Part shown: piece by piece, positions 23,004 to 29,890 of the stretch
Numbering within the stretch: position 1 is the first letter of the stretch
Layout of the letters: every line of letters starts with the position of its first letter
Position numbers and translations under genes: made by a program
Assembly (NCBI GenBank): GCA_025354645.1
Contig: JANXML010000215.1
Span: forward strand, 1 to 37,795
Direction: 5' to 3'
DNA length: 37,795 bases
From: Arcicella sp.
GTDB lineage: Bacteria > Bacteroidota > Bacteroidia > Cytophagales > Spirosomataceae
Notes under the pieces: generated by a model
Database searches by the model: none
What the model was told of the DNA's origin: nothing
What the model saw: the letters and a program-made list of their open reading frames with translations, nothing else

Positions 23004-23651
23004 ATGGATTTTTTACCGAAAAATATCGACGATTATTCCAAAAATCATACCTCGCCCGAAGATGATTTATTGGCGTGCCTTAATCGAGAAACACACGCTA
23101 AGATATTGAATTCCAGAATGTTATCAGGGCATTTGCAAGGGCGTGTTTTGGCAATGTTCTCACAAATGATGCGTCCCGAACGTATCCTCGAAATCGGAAC
23201 TTATACGGGTTATTCAGCACTTTGTTTAGCCGAAGGATTGGCTCAAAATGGTAAAATTGTAACTATTGATGTAAACGAAGAATTAGAAACTTTCACTCGA
23301 GAATTTTTTAATAAATCAAAGTATGCCGATAAAATAGACTACCGAATTGGCGATGCTGGCAAAATTATTCCTACGCTTGCCGACACTTTCGATTTAGTAT
23401 TTATTGATGCTGACAAAATGAATTATCAAAAATATTATGATTTAGTTTTCGATAAAGTGAGAGTAGGAGGGTATATTATTTCGGATAATGTGCTTTGGAG
23501 TGGCAAAGTTGCGGATATTGATGAAGGGAAAAAGATTGATAAGGACACTCAGAACCTCATCGACTTTAATTTGATGTGCCATAATGATATCAGAACAGAA
23601 AATATTTTAATGCCAATTAGAGATGGACTGATGATTTCGAGGGTTTTGTAA
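23004..23651 (+). CDS. class I SAM-dependent O-methyltransferase
   Basis: 215 residues from the ATG at 23004 (MDFLPKNIDDYSKNHTSPED); the ORF is open from 22914 but overlaps the glycosyltransferase and that part is not family-like. SAM motif I is RILEIGTYTGYSALCLAEGL, followed by GKIVTIDVNEE, GDAGKIIPTL, and the metal-ligand region DLVFIDADKMNYQKYYDLVF and YIISDNVLWSGKV, as in caffeoyl-CoA/catechol O-methyltransferase-like proteins. It methylates a hydroxyl group with a divalent metal. It starts 52 bases after the glycosyltransferase. The substrate is unknown. Confidence 0.9.
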   Translation: MDFLPKNIDDYSKNHTSPEDDLLACLNRETHAKILNSRMLSGHLQGRVLAMFSQMMRPERILEIGTYTGYSALCLAEGLAQNGKIVTIDVNEELETFTREFFNKSKYADKIDYRIGDAGKIIPTLADTFDLVFIDADKMNYQKYYDLVFDKVRVGGYIISDNVLWSGKVADIDEGKKIDKDTQNLIDFNLMCHNDIRTENILMPIRDGLMISRVL

Positions 23652-23709
23652 AATTTATTCAAATTTTTTTTGAAGAATAATTGCCATATTTATAAGGCTG
23701 ATAGTTTAA

Positions 23710-23916
23710 AATTTACGACAAACGGCAGAAAAAACGGATGGTAATTTTAAGGTTAATGTAGGCAAAAATTGTTATTACCTTAATTGTGACTTCCAATAAA
23801 ACCTTGCGTTACAATTACAGATACAGACTATTGCAAACAAACTTATTGACAAGGAAAAGACCTTTGAAATAAGCCCCGAATTGAAAAGAATGGACTTTGG
23901 CGGAAGAAAATTCTAA
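23710..23916 (+). pseudogene. decayed coding remnant (C-terminal fragment)
   Basis: One frame reads as protein (EKTDGNFKVNVGKNCYYLNC, then IANKLIDKEKTFEISPELKR and MDFGGRKF before the stop at 23914), but it has no start codon and an in-frame TAA at 23797. The reading on both sides of the TAA looks natural, so this is probably the tail of a former gene. I do not recognise the family. The sequence between the methyltransferase stop and here is otherwise AT-rich with no signal seen. Confidence 0.4.
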
Positions 23917-23943
23917 TTAATTCAATAATTTATGATTTAATTA

Positions 23944-24072
23944 TTTGAGTGGCGGCTCAGACTAAAGAATTGTAATTTGCCTAAGAAGTTTTAACGATTA
24001 GCTATTGGAGTGAAAACCCCAACCATTTAAAAAAAGACCCCATTGTCGAAAGACTTTGGGGTTTTGCTTTTG
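23944..24072 (+). ncRNA. candidate small structured RNA with terminator (copy a)
   Basis: Hairpin arms TTTGAG (23944-23949) and CTCAGA (23956-23961) enclose the loop TGGCGG. Then comes AATTTGCCTAAG (23974-23985), a 12-base block found again at 25303. It ends in an intrinsic terminator: ACCCCA (24037-24042) pairs with TGGGGT (24057-24062) with an inner GTC-GAAA-GAC hairpin, followed by TTTGCTTTTG. No consensus promoter was found directly upstream, so the 5' end is not fixed, and this copy may be decayed. Confidence 0.4.
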
Positions 24073-24260
24073 TTTGGCACGAAACTTGATAAATGGCAAT
24101 TTTTTAAAATAATAATTTTTTAATTTGTAACACTTCTTTTCATAAAACTTAATTGAATTTTGACTTTTATGTAACTATCACATTTTCAAATTCTTCTGTT
24201 ATTTCAATGCTAATTTTGTGGATAGAACTTATTTTTGGCACAATATTTGAAATATATTTA

Positions 24261-24493
24261 TTACTCAACAACATTCCGCCAAATGTTAGGATGAGAAAAA
24301 CGTTGCTCCTGTCTAAGCAGTTTTGCATACTTTTCTTCTTTGTTTAAATCCTTAATATTTCTCGGCGTATGTTCTGATGATTCATTATGAATCAATTGGT
24401 CATTTTTCTATTATGTCTTCGGATATAGTTATTGACAAGAATATTACCTGCATAAACTGATAAAGCATTGATAATTTTTTTATTATCTGCTCC
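24261..24493 (-). pseudogene. decayed coding remnant with frameshift
   Basis: On the minus strand one frame gives KKIINALSVYAGNILVNNYI followed by RRHNRK, and after an A-run (24404-24408) the next frame gives NDQLIHNESSEHTPRNIKDL, NKEEKYAKLLRQEQRFSHPN and IWRNVVE, with a stop at 24261. Joined by a one-base shift, this reads as one protein tail of about 77 residues. No start codon, and stops lie upstream, so it is a remnant. The family was not recognised. Confidence 0.4.
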
Positions 24494-24527
24494 CTATCAT
24501 CTCTATGTGGTCACAATATTTGAGTAT

Positions 24528-24609
24528 GCAAGACCGCCATTTTGCTATTCAATTTTGAGCGTAGTCCGCCAACTACGTTTTTCGGTAACTGAGCCGCCAC
24601 TTAGTTGCC
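24528..24609 (+). repeat. Three tandem hairpins with identical CCGCCA loops
   Basis: Three stem-loops follow one another within 82 bases: GCAAGA/TTTTGC (24528-24545), CGTAGT/ACTACG (24560-24577) and GGTAACTGAG/CTTAGTTGCC (24584-24609). All three enclose exactly CCGCCA. The stems have unrelated sequences, and most differences are compensated, with G-T pairs on the plus strand. A fourth CCGCCA at 24641 has only a weak stem. Such conservation of loop but not stem is expected of an RNA (or single-stranded DNA) recognition element. Confidence 0.6.
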
Positions 24610-24759
24610 TTTTATTTATCCTTATTTTTTTAACAATTTTCCGCCAAGTAACAATGAGACAAGATTTCAACCTTTCAATGCCAACGCACAGATAGGTGAA
24701 GTGTTGTCTTTTTGCATTTATGTAAGACAATACAGAATATCCTGAAATGATTTAAAAAT

Positions 24760-24847
24760 ATTGTAGCCTCCTAAGGCTCGAAAGACAACTACTTAGGCGG
24801 ATTGCGTAAAGGCTCGGAGCTATGCACCGAGTCTTTATTTTTTTGCC
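24760..24847 (+). ncRNA. candidate small RNA with intrinsic terminator (copy c)
   Basis: A strong terminator, AAAGGCTCGG (24808-24817) with CCGAGTCTTT (24827-24836) followed by ATTTTTTT, ends a GC-richer segment inside AT-rich DNA that contains CCTCCTAAG and CTTAGGCGG (24792-24800), able to pair over eight of nine positions. CTTAGGCGGATT (24792-24803) can also pair, with two G-U pairs, to the AATTTGCCTAAG blocks of copies a and b. No coding frame or consensus promoter was found, so the 5' end is a guess. Confidence 0.4.
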
Positions 24848-25135
24848 CAATCCGATAAGCCAAAAAAAACGTATCTATTAAGTGGAAAATAATTGATGAA
24901 AATCAGAAGTAATTTCTTGAAATATTGCAAGGCTTTAAATTCTGTAATTGCAAGGAATTATCTACGACTGTCATATAACTTATTACCGATTACTCAAACT
25001 TTTGTCAGAAATTGTGTTTTGAATGTATTTTTTATGTGTTGAACGCACATTGCCAGAATTTCACCCCTCCAAAAATTAGCTTCCCGTCTTTATTTCTTTT
25101 TTCATGTAATTCTTGAAAAAATTATATGTTTATTG

Positions 25136-25166
25136 TTTGTATGTAAATAAAACTATTCTAATTTTG
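25136..25166 (+). promoter_or_regulatory. Consensus Bacteroidota promoter in front of the candidate RNA
   Basis: TTTG (25136-25139), exactly 19 bases, then TAATTTTG (25159-25166), a full match to TTTG-N19-TAnnTTTG. No coding frame follows, so its product is probably the untranslated RNA starting near 25172. Confidence 0.7.
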
Positions 25167-25171
25167 TATCA

Positions 25172-25395
25172 TCAAACAAGGAAATTATGGCGGTAATTAA
25201 ATTGTAAGATGCGATTCTTGAAAGAATTTAGTTTGTTAATTTATGGCGGTAAAAAGATAAATTAAATTTTTTCAGAAAGAATCAAAAATATGTAAGGAAA
25301 GAAATTTGCCTAAGTAATTAAAGGATTTTAAATAATCCAAACCCATAAAACTTATTAGACCCTTGAATTGGCGGATTCAAGGGTTTTTCTTTTTT
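25172..25395 (+). ncRNA. candidate undescribed small RNA with TGGCGG hairpins (copy b)
   Basis: About 220 bases between a consensus promoter and a strong terminator. It has three hairpins with the loop TGGCGG: AATTA/TAATT (25183-25198), TTTA/TAAA (25240-25253; a longer alternative pairs TAATTTAT with ATAAATTA at 25237-25264) and the terminator itself, arms ACCCTTGAAT and ATTCAAGGGT (25359-25384), followed by TTTTCTTTTTT. The block AATTTGCCTAAG (25303-25314) is shared with copy a, and a further hairpin GGATT/AATCC lies at 25323-25338. No ORF of useful length or start region is present. It matches no RNA family I can name. Confidence 0.6.
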
Positions 25396-25415
25396 AGAGG
25401 CAATGAGATATAATT

Positions 25416-25515
25416 AAAAAACCGCAAGGACGGAAGGACAGTATGATATCATAAAAAAACCGCAAGGACGGAAGGACGCAAATATCAATTTTAGCGTCTT
25501 TCCGTCCTTGCGGTT
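25416..25515. repeat. AACCGCAAGGACGG repeat, two direct copies and one inverted
   Basis: AAAAAACCGCAAGGACGG plus AAGGAC occurs at 25416-25439 and again at 25454-25477; an inverted copy at 25494-25515 pairs with the second over 21 of 22 bases (loop about 14 bases). The same family occurs at 34342-34443. The hairpin has T or A runs on its sides and lies 17 bases after the glgB stop, so it may also act as the glgB terminator. Confidence 0.8.
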
Positions 25516-25531
25516 CTTTAATTTTCTTTTC

Positions 25532-27544
25532 TTACTTCAATTTCAAAACCACCGCTCCCAACGGAGGAATCGTCAAACATATTGAATATGCTTTTCCATG
25601 CCATGAAATTTCTTCGGTGATGATTGCTGAACTATTTACTTTTCCACTACCATGAAACGCTGAATCATCCGAATTTAATACTTCTGACCAAATACCCGAG
25701 AGAGGAACTCCGATACGATATTCTGGGCGGGGAACTGGCGTTAAATTCAAAATGATTATTAACTGCTCTTTTCTGTCATTTCCTTTTCGAGCGTAAACTA
25801 CAATAGAATTCTCACGGTCGGTTGTATCAATCCATTCAAAACCATCGGGCGAAAATTGCTTATCATATAGTGCTGGTTGCGATTTATACATATTGTTCAA
25901 AGCCCTCACCAAATCTTGCATTCCTTTGTGTGGAGCGTGATCTAAGAGCCACCATTCGAGACTTTTATCAAAATTCCATTCGGAAGTTTGTCCAAATTCG
26001 CATCCCATGAAAAGTAAATTTGTGCCAGGATGCGTGTACATATACGTATATAACAATCTTAAATTCGCAAAACGTTGCCATTCATCGCCTGGCATTTTTT
26101 CTACCATTGATTTCTTACCATAAACCACTTCGTCGTGAGAAAAAGGTAACATAAAATTCTCGGTGAAAACATAATTAGTTGAAAAAGTCAGGCTGTCTTG
26201 ACTATATTTTCTGTGCATTGGGTCTTTTTCAAAATACTTCAACGTATCATTCATCCAACCCATCATCCACTTTTGTCCGAAGCCCAAACCTCCTGCGTAC
26301 AATGGGCGTGAGACACCCGTAAATGAAGTAGATTCCTCCGCAATCATCTGAACATCAGGAAATTGTGCATAAACTGTTTCATTTAATTCCTTAAACATTG
26401 AGATGGAATCAAGGTTATGATTTCCACCAAAAATGTTTGGTTCCCACTCGCCATGATTACGAGAATAATCTAAATATAACATCGAAGCCACGGCATCAAC
26501 TCGGAGTCCGTCGGCATGATAACGCTCTAACCAATAAATGGCATTTGAAATTAAGAAACTGCGAATTTCATTTCTTCCGTAATTAAAAATATATGATTTC
26601 CAGTCGGGGTGATAGCCCTTTTTCATATCTGGATGCTCAAATATATGCGTTCCATCAAATTCGTATAAACCGTGAGCATCGCCAGGGAAATGTGAAGGCA
26701 CCCAATCTAAAATTACCCCAATATCGTTTTTATGACATTCCTCGACTAAATACATAAAATCTTGGGGCGTTCCGAAGCGTGACGAAGGAGCAAAATATCC
26801 CAATACTTGATAGCCCCAAGAAGGCTCATAAGGATGCTCCATGATAGGCATAAATTCCACGTGCGTAAATCCCATTTCTTTCACATATTTCACCAATTTA
26901 TCGGCAAGTTCAACGAAAGAAAGTTTTTGATCATGTTCTTTTCGCATCCAAGAACCCACGTGAACTTCATAAACTGACATTGGCGAAGCTAACGAGTTGT
27001 TTTTATGCCGTTTTGCCATCCAATCTGCATCCGTCCATTCATACCAATTGTCCCAAACGATGGAAGCAGTGCGAGGAGGAACTTCAAATTTTTGAGCGTA
27101 AGGATCCATTTTTTCTAAAAACCTTCCATCTTGGGTTTGAATGCAAAATTTATAAGTTTCGCCCTTGCCAATGTATGGAATAAATCCTTCCCAAATTCCC
27201 GAAGAATCCCAACGAACGAAGAGATTATGCGTGTCTTTATCCCAATAATTAAAGTTTCCAATCACTGAAACTGTTTTCGCAGAAGGAGCCCAAACGGAAA
27301 AATATGTACCCATAACTCCCTGAAAATCAACGATATGTGAGCCAAATTTTTCAAAAAGACGATAATGTTTTCCAGCTTTAAAAAGGTCAATATCAAAATC
27401 AGAAAAACGGCTGTACGTCTCAACGCTTTTGAGTTGAACAGGTGGTTGAGGAGATACTTCTGCAACAGCTACGGGTTCTTTTTTCGTAGTTTTTTTCTTA
27501 GTCGATTCGGTTGTTTCAGTTATTATTTTGGACGTTTTTGCCAT
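25532..27544 (-). CDS. glgB: 1,4-alpha-glucan branching enzyme
   Basis: 670 residues. The order is a Lys/Thr/Pro-rich tail (about 1-42) not typical of the family, a CBM48 domain (GTYFSVWAPSAKTVSVIGNF), then the GH13 barrel with DWVPSHFPGDAHGLYEFDGT, the nucleophile D350 in GLRVDAVASMLYLDYSRNHG, the acid Glu in MIAEESTSF and the transition-state Asp in PFSHDEVVYGK, and a C-terminal all-beta domain. It makes the alpha-1,6 branches of glycogen in the cytoplasm. No other glycogen gene is in the window. Hairpin repeats lie on both sides (25416 and 27658). Confidence 0.96.
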   Translation of the reverse strand: MAKTSKIITETTESTKKKTTKKEPVAVAEVSPQPPVQLKSVETYSRFSDFDIDLFKAGKHYRLFEKFGSHIVDFQGVMGTYFSVWAPSAKTVSVIGNFNYWDKDTHNLFVRWDSSGIWEGFIPYIGKGETYKFCIQTQDGRFLEKMDPYAQKFEVPPRTASIVWDNWYEWTDADWMAKRHKNNSLASPMSVYEVHVGSWMRKEHDQKLSFVELADKLVKYVKEMGFTHVEFMPIMEHPYEPSWGYQVLGYFAPSSRFGTPQDFMYLVEECHKNDIGVILDWVPSHFPGDAHGLYEFDGTHIFEHPDMKKGYHPDWKSYIFNYGRNEIRSFLISNAIYWLERYHADGLRVDAVASMLYLDYSRNHGEWEPNIFGGNHNLDSISMFKELNETVYAQFPDVQMIAEESTSFTGVSRPLYAGGLGFGQKWMMGWMNDTLKYFEKDPMHRKYSQDSLTFSTNYVFTENFMLPFSHDEVVYGKKSMVEKMPGDEWQRFANLRLLYTYMYTHPGTNLLFMGCEFGQTSEWNFDKSLEWWLLDHAPHKGMQDLVRALNNMYKSQPALYDKQFSPDGFEWIDTTDRENSIVVYARKGNDRKEQLIIILNLTPVPRPEYRIGVPLSGIWSEVLNSDDSAFHGSGKVNSSAIITEEISWHGKAYSICLTIPPLGAVVLKLK

Positions 27545-27657
27545 GTTTGTTTATGGTTAATGGAGGATATTTTTTGTCTATTTGTAAAGATAAAATTTCT
27601 TTCGGGATTCTTTATGATTTATGTTGAATGAATTACGCAGGAATAATCCATAGGCAG

Positions 27658-27754
27658 AAAATAATTAGACCACAGATTTAACAGATATTCACAGATAAAA
27701 TAAAAAATCGGTGTAAACCCTTAACATCCGTAAAATCTGTGGTCTAATTATTTT
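27658..27754. repeat. 22-bp perfect inverted repeat, ACCACAGATTT family
   Basis: The arm at 27658-27679 (core AATTAGACCACAGATTT) and its exact complement at 27733-27754 flank 53 bases that contain further partial copies (ACAGATATTCACAGAT). Repeats with this CCACAGATTT core are frequent between genes in Bacteroidota. It lies 18 bases past the stop of the dehydrogenase gene and may end its transcript. Confidence 0.75.
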
Positions 27755-27771
27755 TTCTTGTAAATTTCAGT

Positions 27772-28599
27772 TTAATCCACCTTCGCCCGTTCTGTCATAC
27801 TCTTTGGGATTTTTCGGAAATAATTATCTGGAAAAGTTCTTACCAAAATATCCAAAATCTTGGCATCTCTGCCAATTAAAATTCTTGATTTCCCTTTTTG
27901 AATTCCTTTCAGAATCACCTCAGCGGCATATTCTGGAGTATTGATTAAGGCTTCTCGCTCAAATTTTTCTAAATCCGCCGCTACTTGTTTAGCGTTTTGT
28001 CCTTCTGAAACTCGTGCGTTACTGGCAATGTTAGTTTTTATGCCACCTGGATGAACCGATGAAACTTTGATATTTGTATCAATTAATTCAAATTTTAAAA
28101 CATCCGAAAAACCTTTTACGCCAAACTTTGCAGTACAATAAGCCGATTGATAACGCACACCCATAATCCCAAATATACTGGACACATTTACGATATTGCC
28201 ATTATTTTGTTCTAACATCAAGGGCAAAAAAGCCTTGGTCATGCGGATGACACCGTAGAGATTGATGTTCATCAACCACTCAAAATCCTGCATGGGAGTT
28301 TCCACAAATGTGCCAGAATTGAGTGCTACACCCGCATTATTGACCAAAACGATTTGTTGTGGATTATAATTTTTCTTGACCATTGCTGCAAAATCTATAA
28401 TCGCCTGTGGGTCAGATACATCCAAACGGTGCGTATTTATCCAACCATTTTGAGCCATCACCTTTTGACGTGTTTCTTCCAAACCCTTTTCGTCAATATC
28501 CGAAGCGATTACTTTTGCTCTTTTTGAAGCTGCCAAAATCGCTAATGCTTGACCAATTCCAGAACCCGCCCCTGTAATAATGTAATGTGTGTCGTTCAT
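27772..28599 (-). CDS. short-chain dehydrogenase/reductase
   Basis: 275 residues, the classical SDR length. The cofactor loop is T9-GAGSGIG (YIITGAGSGIGQALAI), with NNAG in VLVNNAGVALNSG, the catalytic Ser in NVSSIFGIMG and YxxxK in YQSAYCTAKFGVKGFSD. The D in VIASDIDEKGL after the second strand suggests NAD preference. The C-terminal half (VHPGGIKTNIASNARVSEGQ) is like SDRs annotated as acetoin or steroid-type dehydrogenases. No signal peptide. The substrate is unknown, and it appears to be transcribed alone. Confidence 0.9.
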   Translation of the reverse strand: MNDTHYIITGAGSGIGQALAILAASKRAKVIASDIDEKGLEETRQKVMAQNGWINTHRLDVSDPQAIIDFAAMVKKNYNPQQIVLVNNAGVALNSGTFVETPMQDFEWLMNINLYGVIRMTKAFLPLMLEQNNGNIVNVSSIFGIMGVRYQSAYCTAKFGVKGFSDVLKFELIDTNIKVSSVHPGGIKTNIASNARVSEGQNAKQVAADLEKFEREALINTPEYAAEVILKGIQKGKSRILIGRDAKILDILVRTFPDNYFRKIPKSMTERAKVD

Positions 28600-28780
28600 A
28601 TTTCTCTATTTTATTGGGTAATTTATCTTCCGAAGATACAATATTTTAAGTAAAAACCAGGCATTTTACAAGTCTGCAATTTCCACAAAGATGATGCCAT
28701 AAAAATAAGTAAAAATTACTATCTCGCTTGGCATATTCAAAAAGGGCATAAATTATATTTTCCTTTAAAAAATGAAGCAA

Positions 28781-28796
28781 GGCACGTTTTTTGCTT
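28781..28796 (+). promoter_or_regulatory. Sigma-54 type promoter upstream of the CpsB-like gene
   Basis: GGCACGTTTTTTGCTT has GG (28781-28782) and GC (28793-28794) exactly ten bases apart, and keeps GGCACG-N4-TTGCT of the -24/-12 consensus. Transcription would start near 28806, giving a leader of about 143 bases to the ATG at 28949. The leader begins with a small hairpin, arms CAATA/TATTG (28808-28825), whose loop contains CCGCCA. The rest of the 349-base gap 28600-28948 shows no gene. Confidence 0.6.
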
Positions 28797-28948
28797 GTTT
28801 ATAGGCACAATAGCCGCCAGTATTGCGTGGACAATTTTCAGTAAAAAAGTTTATTTAGGTGTTAATTATATCCGAAAAATTAACTGTACTTTCCAAGAAA
28901 ACGTGTCGATAAACATTCCTAAATACCAACCTAAAAATAATACACAAT

Positions 28949-29707
28949 ATGCGGCTAACTTTTATGAAAAATCGGGAAAAACGACCCGAAAGCATTTCTA
29001 TTGCTCCCTTGCGAGTTGATGTACATTCGCATCTATTGCCAGCCTTAGATGAGGGTTCAAAAAATGTAGAAGAAAGTCTGGAATTGATTTTGGAATTACG
29101 AAATCTGGGCTTTCAAAAACTGATTCTCACGCCCCACATTATGGCTGGATTTTATCCAAATTCTCCTAATAAAATTCAACAACGTTTATTGATTCTTAGA
29201 GAATACTTAGAAGAAAGAAATATTGACATCGAAATAGAAGCCGCCGCAGAATACTATTTAGATGCGTTTTTCATGAAAGAATTACTTTCCAAGAATGATT
29301 TATTGACGTTTGATTCGGAAGACGGTAAGAAATATCTCCTCTTTGAAACGCAACATCTTCACGAACCTAAACATATTTTTGAGGCAATTAAACGCATTGT
29401 TAGGAAAGGATATACGCCCGTTTTGGCTCATCCTGAACGGTATAATTACCTCCAAAGAGACCGATTATTGGTTCATCAATTATACGAAACTGGGCTTCTA
29501 TTTCAAGTAAATATTAATTCTTTCTCAGGGTATTATGGAAATGCCGCCCGTGAATTAGCCGAGTATCTATCTGTTGCTCAAATGGTTAGCTTTCTGGGTA
29601 CGGATTGCCATAAGCAAGAACAAATTGAAATGTTGCAGAAAACGATGGCTTCGCCCATGTATGCGACGGTGTTGCGGGCTGGGGATATTTTGAATAATCG
29701 GGTTTAA
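28949..29707 (+). CDS. CpsB/YwqE-like PHP tyrosine-protein phosphatase
   Basis: 252 residues. The PHP-domain metal sites are seen in VDVHSHLLPALDEGSKN (His-x-His), KLILTPHIMAGFYPN, the Glu in EIEAAAEYYLDAFF, PVLAHPERYNYL and FLGTDCHKQEQIEM, the order found in manganese-dependent CpsB/YwqE phosphatases. These remove phosphate from the tyrosine kinases that control capsule or exopolysaccharide export. It has about 22 extra N-terminal residues before the first PHP strand; the ATG at 28964 is an alternative start. No kinase or export gene is adjacent. A sigma-54 type promoter lies upstream, so it may be switched on by an enhancer-binding regulator. Confidence 0.88.
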   Translation: MRLTFMKNREKRPESISIAPLRVDVHSHLLPALDEGSKNVEESLELILELRNLGFQKLILTPHIMAGFYPNSPNKIQQRLLILREYLEERNIDIEIEAAAEYYLDAFFMKELLSKNDLLTFDSEDGKKYLLFETQHLHEPKHIFEAIKRIVRKGYTPVLAHPERYNYLQRDRLLVHQLYETGLLFQVNINSFSGYYGNAARELAEYLSVAQMVSFLGTDCHKQEQIEMLQKTMASPMYATVLRAGDILNNRV

Positions 29708-29735
29708 GTTTTTACCACAAAGGCATAGAAAAAAT

Positions 29736-29783
29736 AACAACAAAAGCACTATTTACGGATTTGTAAGTAGTGCTTTTGTTGTT
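29736..29783. terminator. Strong intrinsic terminator after the CpsB-like gene
   Basis: A 21-base stem, AACAACAAAAGCACTATTTAC (in two parts: AACAACAAAAG then CACTATTTAC), pairs with 29763-29783 around the loop GGATTT, with one G-T pair. T-rich sequence on both sides lets it work on either strand. Confidence 0.7.
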
Positions 29784-29890
29784 TAAGAATTTTCTTAGAA
29801 CGATAATTTAATCAATTTGTTCGGTTCTTAATATATTGAAGGTGTTGTTTTATGACATTAAGTATTTCTTTGTTTGACAGATTATGAAAA

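Noticed and set aside
24545-24730. Minus-strand frame of 61 codons across the tandem hairpins
   Set aside because: The peptide is mostly the translation of the repeated hairpins and has no recognisable family or start signal.
24760-24847. Possible tracrRNA or tRNA because of a GCACCGAGTC-like end and several short stems
   Set aside because: No cas9, no CRISPR repeat to pair with, and no acceptor stem or CCA/T-loop pattern. Kept only as an unnamed RNA candidate.
23944-25384. Integron attC sites or insertion-sequence ends as the cause of the TGGCGG hairpins
   Set aside because: No attC core sites (GTT/AAC pairs with extrahelical bases), no integrase and no transposase nearby; stems are short and centred on the loop.
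28795-29019. Open frame of 74 codons before the CpsB-like gene
   Set aside because: It overlaps the sigma-54 leader and the start of the phosphatase gene, has no family-like sequence, and its codon pattern is unlike its neighbours.
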